Source: Proales similis
Lineage: Eukaryota; Rotifera; Eurotatoria; Ploima; Proalidae
Direction of reading: 5' to 3'
Assembly: GCA_019059635.1 (NCBI GenBank)
Contig: JAGVRJ010000003.1
Location: forward strand, 558,001 to 622,000
Length of the DNA: 64,000 nucleotides
Below are positions 19,361 to 32,100 of the stretch, piece after piece (within the stretch, counting starts at the first letter, position 1; each line of letters opens with the position of its first letter). Position numbers and translations under genes: made by a program. The notes beneath the pieces are model-generated. The model searched no databases, had not been told where the DNA came from, and saw only the letters and a program-made list of their open reading frames with translations.

Positions 19361-22300
19361 ATGGCCTTTACTGGAACCATGAGCGAAAACAACAAGCCGA
19401 AGCTGATCTGTGCGGATAGTCGATTGATTGCCACAGCTCAGATTGTGAGCTGACTTGTTTTTAATTTTCCTTTTGCAACTCGCTTTCAAACAAACGCCTA
19501 GAACGAGTTGGCCAATGACGAAGAGATTGACACGCAAGTTCTAATGAATGAGAATGCTCGCCTTCGAAAGCTGGTGGCCAATCATCTGAACGAGGCGCTT
19601 CGTGAATCAAGTCCCATTGCAAGTGACTGCGATCAGCAACAACAAGAAAGTTTGCATCGAATTTACGAGCTCGAGGTTGGCCGATTGCATGCTGCTTTCT
19701 GGCAATATTGTTGCCCATCTAAATTAACGATCGTGACTCAAGGAGGAACTTGTTCGAGTCAGATTTATGCTCGACGAGTGCCAGCAGATGAGAAAAATTG
19801 AACTAGAAAAGATGCAAGAGTGGCGCGAAAGACTGCAGGCGGCCGACGAGGTTTGAAGAATTTCAATTTCTTGGCCCATTCAAGCTGAGCTCTAGCCTAA
19901 GTGTCCAGTCAGATGAAAGCAAAGCAAATTACACGTCTTTGGTTCAAAGAATAGTTGAATTGCAGGTCAGCATATGTTTGGCCGACACGCGTCGCCTCGA
20001 GCTAATTCTTTACCTCTCAACAAGTCTTCAGAGAGCATGCTAAAGCGAACCCTTGAAATGGAACGATCCAGATGTGAGATACTGGACAGGAAATTGCTGG
20101 AGCTGAGCAAGCGCTTGTATGAAAGCGAGAGTGCCGATCGACTCGATTCGCCCCGACTCAGGCGAAAGGTCGAATTTCACACTCAACAAATCGAAACAAA
20201 AGTAAGCGCAAATCTAACTCGAGAAAAATTTTCATTTCTGCTCAAGCATTTGGCTATTTCACAGAACCAAAGCGCTTATGAGAACTTAAAGGTAAGAAAT
20301 CAATGCTGCTCGTTGGCTTTCACCTTCTCCACTTGGCCTGATCAAAACTTTTTTGTAAAATTTGAAGAGCGACACTCTCTACTTTGAAATATTGGAAAAA
20401 CTAAAAGCCAACGGTGTGGAGGTGGACGCTGATCCCAAACAGGTGGCCATTCATTTGTACTTGCAGCGGATAAACGCACATAAACAGCTCAACGAGTTCT
20501 GGTTCTATTTGAAACAAATAGAGCCGGAGAGCGAGAACGCGTTGGCCGCCATTCAAGTAAGAGCCGGTCGTTCTTGTCCTCAGGCTGACGAGCTCAGTCT
20601 GACTCGGCCTTTTGTTGTTGAATAGAAAATCAGCGTGGAAATGAAGGCGTCGGAGAGCGAAATAAATTACTTGCGTCAGAAGGTGGAGGCGATGCGTCAC
20701 GACATAAAAGAGCGTCAAGAGAAATATCTGAAGAAAGCAGTGGAGTCGCTTGGCTTAGACTCGCGACGCTCCGAGGACTCTGCGTTCGGCGACGAGAGCA
20801 AGACAAGCGAGCCGATCGACACTGGCCGCAGAGAGGCGCCTCATTCGGTCACAATTCCGTCGCTGCACAACCCGTCGTCGCCGGTCGATTTGTTTCTGAT
20901 CGAAACCGATACCAGTTCAGGCGTGGACGAGAAATTCGCTCTTAATGAACAGAAAAAAGCCATCGATGAGCTATTCGAACGAGAAACAGTTAAAATCATC
21001 GATCGTCTGAGCGAGCTGTTTGATGAAAGCAAACTAGACAAAGAGAACATTGAGCGTCAACTCATGCACATTTTGTCCGAATTGAGGAATCAACAGACCG
21101 AGAGCATGGCGCTTACCTCCAAGTACGAGCGGCAAAGTCGACAGCTCAACGAGCAACTGCGTGAACTTCGGGTAGATCTAGTCGCTTGTCTAAGCGCTCT
21201 TTCAAGCATTCAAACACGATATCGCTCTAAAGGACGAGAATTGGTCCCTACAAACTCAAAACAACGAGCTCAGGTCGAAAGAAACGAGAAATAACCAGGA
21301 ACTGGTCGAAATCACGTGAGCAGATTAAAATGTTTTTTTTTTCCATTAAATTGCCTTGTGGTTTGTAAAACTTGATTTGTGAAAAAGGCAAAACTACGAA
21401 GAGCAGATCGAGAGGTTGAGCGAGGAACTGTCTGAGTTGAGCTCACAAAATGAGATTTTGACTGAACGCAATCAAGAGCTCGAGAGCATTTCTGGGATGG
21501 CGGATCAGCGAGAAAGGCAATTGACCCAAGAAATTGAGAGAATGGTGTAAGTAAAGCAGCCGCCACTTCTTGACTCGCCCCGGAATGTTTGAGTCGGTGA
21601 ATAGACAAGAGAGAGGCAGACTGGTTCACGAGTGGCATATAAAGTGCAGCCGAGTGAACGCTCAATGTGAAAAAGAAAGAGAACGCCGTGAAGAATTGGA
21701 AGGCCAAGTCAAACAGCTCAGTGATCGAGTGGATGGTTATCAGACTGAAATCAGATCGCTCAGGTTGGTTGGACTTGAATTAATCGCTGAGTTAAACTAG
21801 ATTGAGAAAATACAAATTGGATTCAGAGAATCGAGGGCCAGAGAAATAGCCGAGTTGAAACAAGTGATTGAAAAAAGTCAACTAGAGCTCGAACGAACTG
21901 CTAGTCAATTGTTGGGCATCAAACGTGAAAACCAACAGCTTGAGGCGGAATTGAGCTCGGTGCGAACGAGCAAGCAAATTCTGATTGAGACGGAGAAAAA
22001 GCTTCAAGTCGAAAAGGAGAACAACTCTCAACTTAGACAAGGCTTAAAGGAATTAAAAGCTCAATTGTTGGCTCAAAGCGCCGAGCATAAGCAACCGTCA
22101 CACTGCAGTGAGCCGTATCCATTTGAAAATCTGTTGGAAGAGCTCAAGCTGCTGGTCAAAGAGCAGCTGCATGTCAGGCATGTTCGAGCGACCGCTGAAA
22201 CAGACCAGCTACGAGACAGGGTATTCGAGTTTCTGTATTTTTTTTTTGTTCTATCAGCAATCTGAATGCGACACTGTTCTCTTGTTTGAAGGTGATCGAG

Positions 22301-22588
22301 TTGGAGAAAAGGCTCTCGAGTGAAAAGATTCAGCGGGCGAGACGAGAAACACAACTGGAACTGGTTGAGCAAGACAACGCCAGTCTGCGTCAAACACTGC
22401 TGAGCAACAGTCGACGGGCGCATGTTGATGTTGATTTGTAAGTAAAACTGAGTAGAAAAAAACTAGCGAAGAGCAATACGCCAATTTTAAATTTTAGCTC
22501 CGACCGAGCAGCCGAGATCACCCAGCTCATCGAACGAGCCAACAAGAAAGCGCAAATAGCAATCGCCTCCAACTCAGGAATTAGTTAG
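19361..22588 (+). CDS. long coiled-coil protein, 797 residues, 14 exons
   Basis: Fourteen exons join in consistent phase: 19361-19444, 19502-19675, 19743-19850, 19909-19965, 20025-20201, 20265-20291, 20368-20556, 20626-21171, 21233-21315, 21388-21546, 21605-21763, 21827-22220, 22292-22437, 22498-22588. Nearly the whole protein is predicted heptad coiled coil rich in Glu, Lys, Gln, Leu and Arg, for example MNENARLRKLVANHLNE near the start and LEEQ/KEL-type repeats throughout. A polar Ser/Asp-rich hinge lies around residues 300-370. An insert near residues 215-265 is less coiled and rich in His, Tyr and Trp. It resembles centrosomal, Golgi or motor-adaptor coiled-coil proteins but I cannot name the family. 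The AATAAA at 22600 gives a very short 3' UTR. Confidence 0.85.
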
Positions 22589-22599
22589 AAATGTAGAAA

Positions 22600-22605
22600 A
22601 ATAAA
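22600..22605 (+). terminator. polyadenylation signal AATAAA
   Basis: Canonical signal only 12 bases after the coiled-coil gene stop codon. Confidence 0.6.
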
Positions 22606-23187
22606 AGCTATCTTGTTTTCCAACAGTTGTTCTGTGCTGCTGCGAGTAAACTCTCGCTTCGTTTCATTCACTGCGCAATTCGATATCGGTGATGCATTTC
22701 TCACCATTTGCCGTTTTCTATTATTTCTTTGCTTTTGCTCTGAGCTAAAAATAACGCAAATAACACATGTTGTATGCTGTTTGACCAAAAGCGGCCTCAT
22801 TTTAAACAGAAACCGTCCCACTTTGAATGAGAGTTTCTACTCATTTGCCTCGAGAACCATAAAATAGCTTAGAACCGTTGAATTTCCGTCGCATTCGGCT
22901 TTTGCTCAGGTTTTACTTAGTCTCCCGATGGGTTGAGTAAAAGATTCGAAATAAAGGATTTGTCAAGACCAGGCCAATGAAAATGAATTCAAATGCAATC
23001 AATTGCCAATCGCTGCTAATGTTTCCTCGCGGCCAAAATAAGCAGCAGCCGATGCTAACATTTGTGACGAAGAAGAAAACATGTTTACCGTCACATTGAC
23101 GTGTATAAAACAGCCACTCTTTCTTCGATTCTATGTCCACAACTTTCTCGATCTGAAATTTGTGAAGAATAGCTTGAACCGAGTCGA
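22606..23187. other. spacer and 5' flank of the polycystin-like gene
   Basis: Short open frames on both strands have no domain or splice support. No TATA box is obvious. Confidence 0.4.
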
Positions 23188-26100
23188 ATGAGACGAAAAT
23201 CAAAAAAAGCAGCCAAGATCAATCTTTATTGGCTACTCGGTCTGCTCTCTGTAATTGCAAGTTTGAGCCAAGCCACAGGACAAACTTCGTTGAATTCCGC
23301 TGAGCCCGAGTTGACAACCACTGAACTAGATGAGATCACGACCACTGAATTCATTGAGTGGAAATTCAATTTGACCGTTTCTTGTCCAGTGCGATGGGTG
23401 CAGCGTAACGAACGTTTGATCAACTGCAGCATAAACGTGTGGAAAAGCATTGACGAAACAGTCGTGTTGAAAATCTCCTACGGATTCTCCTCGAACCTGA
23501 CATATACACTTGACGGTAAGTAGACGATTTTATCTGCCCAGGCCGCCCTGAATCTTGTGATTACGGAAAACAGCATTAACGCCCGGCAAAGAGGTCAATC
23601 GAACGATTGTTCCCGATCGCTACTATTCGACTAACGAAGGCGTCTATTTGATGCAAATAAGTGCCGAGAACGAAACGGTCGAGTTCAACGTCACGGTCGT
23701 ATCGGGTAAGGAGGCGATAATCAAATTGGATCGGATCGCACGAATTCATGTTGTAATCTTTGAAAGGCAAGAGACCTTACAACTACTCACTGTCTGGATG
23801 CTATCATTACCCGAACCTTTGTCTGACCTCGGATTTTATAACGAGTGCAAGCATGACTCCTTGGATGTGCGTCAGTCATTGCGCTTCGTTCGGACGCAAA
23901 TACGCCGGTCTCTATGAAGGGTTCGATTTGAAATTTTCACATTTGACGGCCAAATTGAATTAATTCAGCGAATTTAAGAAACAAGTGCGGCTGCGGTGAT
24001 AGTCCTCCTAACTATGCATTCGTTCAGCCCCACAACACTTATTGCTCCTCAGCCTGCAGTGGCGATTCAAATCAAAAGTGTGGCGCTCCGGCCACTTATT
24101 TCAGCTCTTATTCAATCGGATGTAAAAGCCTGATGGCTTGTTTTTTGCTGCAATTTGTTCATTTCTTTTTTTAAATCGAAGATATGAGTCACAAGAGAAC
24201 TGTTTCAAGAGGCTGCTGGGCAAGTGGAACTCTGCCAAGTAGCAAGACGGCGACCTACGTAACCGAGGCTCTAACCTACAACCTTTGCATTGACATGTGC
24301 AAAAAATTGGGCTTCCTTTACGCTGGCTTACAAAACGGGTTGGCTCATGAGCTCGTTTAATGTTCTAGCAGAGCAACTGATCGCAGTTTAGGAACAAGTG
24401 TTGGTGTAGCATGGACCTTCAAGGTCTTTCATCCGCTTCTAATTCCTTATGTAGCAAAGCTTGCCAAGGAGACCATCGGCAACTGTGTGGTGGTAGTGCA
24501 CACAGCTCTGTTCACGAACTCATTTGTACGCGAGTTTTATTTGTTCGTTAATTCATCCAAGTATGCAACTGACTCCTTTTTTTCAAGATTCAAGACTGGT
24601 CCCTGAGTATATCAACTGTTTCGTAGACGACTCAGTTCGTGATTTGCCGATTGAAATGTACTTTCTCCACATGACCAGGCAGTATTGCAATCAATACTGC
24701 GCCGAGAACAATTACTTGTACGCCGGCACTCAAGCGCAGTAAATATTTTTTTTTAAATCCAATGCGACAAATTGAGTCTTATCCGATTTTCTCAAGTCAC
24801 TGGTGTTTTTGTGGTAATAGCTATGGACGATATGGAAGCGACCCGGCCGCTTGTGTACTTTATTGTCCCGGGAACCATCCGGAAATGTGCGGAGGTGGAT
24901 TCAGAAATTCCATATTCAGCCTGAATTGTATGTCGACTTGAATCAAAGCCAATTATTCAATCTGAATCTAGTTTTGGTCAATGAAGATAAAGAAACACCT
25001 CTTCTTCAGTTGACCTGTCCCACTCAAGTTGAATTCGAGTCCGAGTTCGAATGCCAACTGAGTCAAACGCGATTCGAAGAAGTTCTGATGGTCATAAAAT
25101 GGGGCGATGGGCTTATCGAGGAAATTAAGACCCAAGAGACTCTTTTCAAATTTCGACACTCGTTTAAAAAGCTTGGGCCAAACAACGTCACGATTAACAA
25201 TCAGCACAGCTCATTGAACTTGACGGCGTCGATTCAAGTCATTCCCTTTTCGGGTGAGTTAAACTCGAGCGAGCTCTTAGACCGAGAAAATTAGCTTGAA
25301 CGCTTCTTCACAGGTGTGACCTTGTCTTTGAGCTGTCTTGAGACCGATGTGACTGTAGATCGAGCAGTCGTTTGCCAATTGACTGTGCAATGCGCAAGAA
25401 GCAACTTCTTCATCCAGCTGGACTACAATCATATTGATGCAAGGGACACCAGTCTTTTGATTGTCAATCAGACTCAAACGCCGGTCAACAATGTTTATAC
25501 CTTGCGCAAGGTATATCCGTACCCTGGAGCGTACAACATCACTGTCTCGGTCCTGAATTCGATCGCTAGAGTTAGCCAAGAAGTTTTGGTCAAACCAGGT
25601 AAGTTGACAAACGAACTATTCTGACTGAGAGCGAATGCAAACATGAAACAGTTTCGCTGGCTCAAATAAGCTGCACCAACACAAGCTACGAATTTCGGTA
25701 TGAAGCGTCGTGCAAATACTTCCTGTTCGAAACGAGGCCCAACTTCACCGCTCGCATTGATCTCGACGATGGCGACAATCGCACCAATAAATTTCAAGGT
25801 GAGTGAGCGCACTGAGGCTAGAGAGACTGGAGTTGAACACGATTGTTATAGGCAAGCAACAGAAACGCTGGGGAGTGTCGCTCGATCTTTTTCAAACTGG
25901 TCCCTATCAAATGCAGAACGGGAACTTGGAAATCTTTGTTCCAGCCTCTGGACCTTATACGTCTCTGGCTGCGGTGGAGATATTCGCAGCTCAGGCTGGA
26001 ATCCTCTACATATCTGTGCTAGAGATGGATGAGCTGCCCGTCGGCTCTGTGTCGGACTTTTTCGAACAGGCCAGCTCATTGTCGCAAGTGATACAGACAG

Positions 26101-29100
26101 CCAGCAGAGTGCAAGAATTCGAGCTGCAGCTGTTGACCGGTTATAATCTGAAAGGTTTGAGCCAGCTAGTTTCAGTCACTTCAAACACGGTTCTTCGCAT
26201 CATTCAGAATTCAACTGCCCGAGTTGCTCTCAATCAACAAGCGAACCCTGCCCATTACTGTGTCAATCAGTCTGGCAACTGGTCTCGACTTTCAACAAAT
26301 GGTGAAAGCTCGGTGGCCTTGCTTAGAATGCTTTCTTATGATGAAGAGATATCCATCGTCAAACTCTACGAGCTGCCTGGCCACTATGAACTCAAGTTGT
26401 CGATTGAAGATTCGGCAGTGATCGGAACCCATCCGATGAGAATCTATATTGGTAAGTGAGGCAAATAAATGAATATCAGTTTCTGACCCTGAACGAGTCA
26501 ATCTCCAGTGCCTTTCATTGAGTTCAACTGCCCCGTTGAGTGGGTGAGAAGAAATCAGACAGTGAACTGCACCGTCTCGCTTGAATATGAAGCACCAACT
26601 GTGGATTTGGTGGTTGACTTCAACGATACAGTCATCCGCACTTATTCGCTGCAAGGTATGCTTGAACTGCAGATTTAAGACTGAAAGTTTTAAAAATCGT
26701 GAAACGCTCAAGGTATAAAGGATCGATACGTAAGCACAGAAGTGGCTGTCGAGCGAGTCTACACGATGCCCAAGTACTATTACATGTCGGCCAATATTCA
26801 GGGCTCCTCGTTGACCGCCGTCGTTCCTCTCAATGTGACCATAAGTATAAACCAATTGTCTCCCTTCATGACTATGAAAACTGAATGAAACAAATAGAAA
26901 CCGAAATTGAGATACAATGCAAATCGACCAACTTGAGCATGTTCGAGCCGTCTGATTGTTCAATATTTGTGATCTCTCAGGCACTTGACATCACGGTCGA
27001 CTTGGACCTTGGAGATGGAAGAAGAGAGGAGCATCCAATTATGAGTAAGCTTTACTTCGAGCTTGGACCGAAATCCGGCATGTGACCTCATTTGGCGAAT
27101 TCTCAGTCCCGGACTTGGTCTACGAAACCCGAATTCCTTTTGAGAGAAGCTATGAGCTGCCAACTGACTTCCTGCTCACAGCAGCGGTGCGATACACGTC
27201 CGCTTTTGATGCTCTGGTCTTTAACATTTCAACAGGCGAGTCTTACAACCTGCCTTGGATTGAATCTGAATCATTAAAAATTGAATTGAAAAGATCCAAA
27301 ACTGGAAATGACCTGTGATAGTGACCATGTGACCACCGAAGAGCTGTTTACCTGCCAGCTCTTTTTGCTCACAATGAATTCGCTCGAGCAGGTGCTATTT
27401 GTCTACGGAAGAAGAGTGGAACCTGTTAACATCATAAGCAAGTCCAGTTCTCTTGAACCTCTTGATTGATGATAACTGATCGCTTGCCAACTCAAAGGCA
27501 ACAATACTTACACACTCGAGTACTTCAACGTGACAAGAGGAATAGCTTTGCCCGGCAACTACGAGATCAGGGCCACTCTGGCTGGAACAAACCTTTTCCG
27601 TACTCATTCAATATCTGTCAGTGGCGGTGAGTTTTCCATCGTTTCTTTTCTCGACTCCTTTTCGCGGCTAAATTGACTACTTGACAAATTCAGTTCCATC
27701 TTGTGCTCAGCCATTTGTAGACTTTGAGGAAAAAGGAAGCTTGGGCCAGCCGAGAACAGTGGCTCGTTCCAAGCAGTTCAGTTTGGCCGCTACTGTGCTG
27801 TTTCAGTGCGGAGTTGCATTTCAAAATCGAATAACTTGGCGCGGTGAAGAGCTCGAGGAAGGCACTGGTTTGGTCAAGCGACAACTCGACCTGTCTTCAT
27901 TCCGGGGCAATGACAAATCTGAGCTTGTGGTCGAAAGCAACGCGCTCAGTTATGGCCTGTATCGATTCACCATTTTGGTTGAGATTTGGTTCGAGCGCCG
28001 AGGACAGCCCATGTATTTCAATGCGGAAAAGGAAACAGTGATTCGAGTGAAGCACACAGGCATCGCCATGTTTTGCCTTCCGTTCGGCCAGTTGGAGACC
28101 TCGGTGGGGTTGAATCAAGGCTTCGAAATCGACCCATTTACCTACTCGTACGACATCGACGCGTTGGTGCCAATCTCATCGCTTGAGTTCACTTTCAGCT
28201 GCCAAATCCATGAGAGCAACTCGCTGGTCGGCTCCAGTCTCGACCTCTACGACCTTAAACAGGCCGCGCTATTTGATAACAGCTCATGCTTCGATTCAGC
28301 CGGTAAACTCCACTCATTTCTTTCGCCTATGCTCTTTCCCTTCGCTCATCTGAGCTGCTGATTTAGACGACTTTAGTTTCTCAAACAATCGAGCGACCTT
28401 GAATGTGCGCGGCGGATCATTGCCATATGCAGATGGCCGCGAATACGCTTTTGAAGTGAGCACAATTCACCGAAACGAGATCTATAGCCAAGAAATCAGC
28501 GTGAAAGTCACCACCGATTTGGTTAATCCTTCGATTGTTGTCAAGTGAGTGCCCAGCCAATTTAGGTTCGATTCGATCTCGATTCGATTTACTTGTTGCC
28601 AGGTGTCGATTTGCCGATCAATGCTTTCCGTTTCCAAAGTATCGAAAGATCAACACCAACTCACGTCTCATGTTGGACGGCTTGTGTCAGAGTGGCTGCG
28701 ACGGCGCCCAATCGATACAATACTCGTTCTCTGTGGCGATAAACAACAACGGACGAGATCTAGAGAACGCGATCTGGACTACACCTGATGGAGTTGAAGA
28801 GTTCCTCAGCGGCCAAGACTCTGACCTGTTGACTGTGTCCGACCAGCTGTTTAAAGCGTTTCCTGCAATTTCCACTTGGCGAGTAGAGCTCAAGGTCACT
28901 GTCGACTTTGGTGTCAATCAATCAGCCTCAGGAGCGTCTTCTCTCAACTTTTTGCTAAACACTCCTCCCCGCGGTGGCTTCTGCGACATGGACCGCTACA
29001 GTGGCTACCCGATGTCGACTCTGTTCACCGTCCGCTGTCTTGACTGGTTCGATTCTGATGGCGCAGTCACTCGCTATCAGTATTTATGTGAGTGCTCACT

Positions 29101-32100
29101 TTTCAATATTTTGATAGTTGATATCAAAATTTAACTAAACGCCTTCAAGATCGCACCTCGAGCAACGGCCGCTGGGTACCTCACAAGTTCAATTCGCTTG
29201 GCATTATGACGTTCACTCTGCCAGAGGGAGAAGCCGAAGAGTCATATGAGATTGAGATCCAAATCCGCATCAGCGACGACACGGGCGGGGTGACCGAGTT
29301 CAACATTCCGAGTCGAATAAGAGTCGAGCCGGACGATGGTCTGATGCTGGACCAGTTAAATCAGATTGTGACTGCCGATGTCACCTCAAATACAGTGATC
29401 GACCTTCAGGCTGGCAATCTGCAGACCTCGTCTGAGCTCATAAATGCGCTCGGGTCATTTCTAAACAAAAAGAACGTAAGAGCGAAACGGACCCTCTTAC
29501 TAGTGCCTCCAACTCATCCAACAACTTAAAGGAGAGCCAGGATAATGAGACCGACTCGGAACTTTTGGAGCAGAAAAAATTTGTTCGCAAGTCGCTCCTT
29601 AGTTCTCTTCAGGCGGTGCAGGTGTCGGACATTGACAGTGCGAAAATGCTCATCTCGTCAGTGGCCATAATTTCGGGCAAGGACGATGAAATTGATCCGA
29701 ATGCAGCGGTAGGCTTTCAGAACGAGGATAAGAACTTTGGCCGCAAATTTCACTTTTCGTCTCAACTGAAGCATTTGGCAACAAAGAAAATCAAAGACAT
29801 GATGGCCGGTTTCGAGATGTTCAGTGAGGCCGCCTCAGTAGAGGACACGGACGAAATAGCCGCCAATCTGTTTGTGTCACTGGCCAATAACTTGAAGGTT
29901 AGCAAACCATTCAAGCAGCAAATTTGTTGAATCTGCTCTAAAAGAGTCCTAAAAGTCGTCGAGCAGACAAAGCTATGCAAATGCCGAGGCAAAAGAGGAA
30001 GACAGCACTCTAATGGAAGCCAGCGAGTCAATCGCATCGATCGACTCGTTTGTGGGTCGAAGGCTGGCCGCAAATGAGAGCAAAAAATTTAGTAGCGAAA
30101 ACCTTGAGGTGATCTATGCCAAGCAGAGCGCCGATTCCGACAGTTCAGTGAATTTGGTCGAGGGCGGCGTACAAATGTTGGGCCTGTGTCAGATGCTCAA
30201 CGAAAGCGACAGTGAAAGCTGCGCTAAACGCACCGTAACAATGAAGTCGACATTCTCACGCTTGGCTGTTTCTGGCCTCAACGGAGCGAGCCAACTTAAC
30301 CTCGGGTCGTCGGGTTCGATCGGCTTGAGCTTCATTGACGAAAATCAACAGCACATAAACATTACCGGCCAAGAGGAGAAGATCCATCTGTGGATTCCAA
30401 AAACAAACGCCACAATTCCGTACGAAAGAGTCAATTTCACTGATATCGACCCCGAACTGATGGACAATGGCTTTGTCACTTTCAGCTTTCAACTGAGCGG
30501 ACATAACGTTTCGATTCAAGCGCAAGTTCAGCCGAGCAACGACAGCTTTGCCTTTTTGATGCTGTTCAAACTTGGATCTTTGCCTTTTCTAAACTCCAGA
30601 AGGCAAGAATTTGAAAAATTTCAACTCAAATGTCCAACGGAAATGGTCTACGAAGAGAATGGCGACAACTATCACCAGCTGTTTATGAACATGGCCGAAA
30701 TCGGCGCTCACCAAGGCCTGGCTTCGTTCGCTGTCCGTCAGCTGAGCTTGGAAGAAACAGAAATTTTTTGCGGTAATCAAACAGAGCCGATCGCGAGCAG
30801 TAGTTTCAATTTGACGAGTGAAATAATCGCCGATCTGGAGTCCTCATCCACGTTCACTGACGACTTTTCCTATCGAGTGGTGAGCTCCGGCTGCTACTAT
30901 TTAGGCGAGAAAGGCGAGTATAGATCGGACGGCGTTGAGATTATCGAAGATTCTAACTCGACACACACTCACTGTGTTACTGAGCACTTGACCGAGTTTG
31001 CCGGCGGACTGATCGTTCTGCCCGCAGCCATTGACTTTGAATCGGTGTTTGCAAACGCAAATCCGCTGAACAATCCAACAATCTACGCGGCTGTGATAAG
31101 CTGTATCGCTCTTTACGCAATACTAGCCTTTTTGGCCATTTATATGGACCGGCGTGACAAGCGTAAAATGGGCGTTTCAGTACTGGACGACTACCAGTTC
31201 GACCATGCGCAATTTTTCGAGGTGGTCGTGTTCACAGGCACTCGCAAAGGAGCGGGCACCAATTCAAAAGTGTTCATCACGTTAGGAGGCGAGCTTGGCG
31301 AATCTGAAATCAAGCAACTGAACCATCCGAGCCAGAAGCCCTTCAGAAGAGGAGGAGTGGACACGTTCATCATGTCGACGCAAAGGAGCATCGGCGCCCT
31401 CGACTCGCTCAAAGTTTGGCATGACAACTCTGGCAAAGGAGACATGTGCTCATGGTTTGTGAAATATATCGTGGTCTCGGACCTGCAGACCGGCGTCAAG
31501 CACTACTTCATCGGCGATAGATGGCTGGCCCTGGACAAAGAAGACGGAGCCATACAATGTCTGCTGCCGTTAAGCGGCGACAAGCAGGTGAAGCAATTCA
31601 AGTATCTGCTCAAGAAAGAGGCCAAGTACAAAATCACTGACGGACACTTGTGGTTCTCCGTGTTCGCCCGGCCCGTTCAGAGTTCGTTCACCAGAATCGA
31701 TCGATTAACTTGCTGCTTTGTATTTTTGATCATGAGCATGATGATGAACATACTCTACTACGAACAGGACACGGAGCCAAAGAGAGACGGTCTGGAAGTC
31801 GGGCCGTTTTTGCTCACTCCGCAGCAAATCATAGTGGGCGTAATTTGCAGCTTGATCATTTTGCCGCCAAGTATGCTGCTTGTTCAGCTGTTCAGGCGAT
31901 CAAAGCGGCGAACAAGCAACTTTGAACGCATTCAACGCGAGCTAGACAAGAAAGCTGGCGGCTCAAGCACCTCCGGGCAAAAGTATTTGATGACTGTTGC
32001 TGTGCAATCGCAAACAGACGCTGAATCTAAACCAGAAAAGAAGAAGAAAAAAAAACCCAAGTCTGAGCTCAAGTTTCCATGGTGGGTCAAGATCTTTGCC

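Noticed and set aside
22913-23203. 96-codon hydrophobic minus-strand frame
   Set aside because: No homology or gene signals; overlaps the start of the polycystin-like gene.
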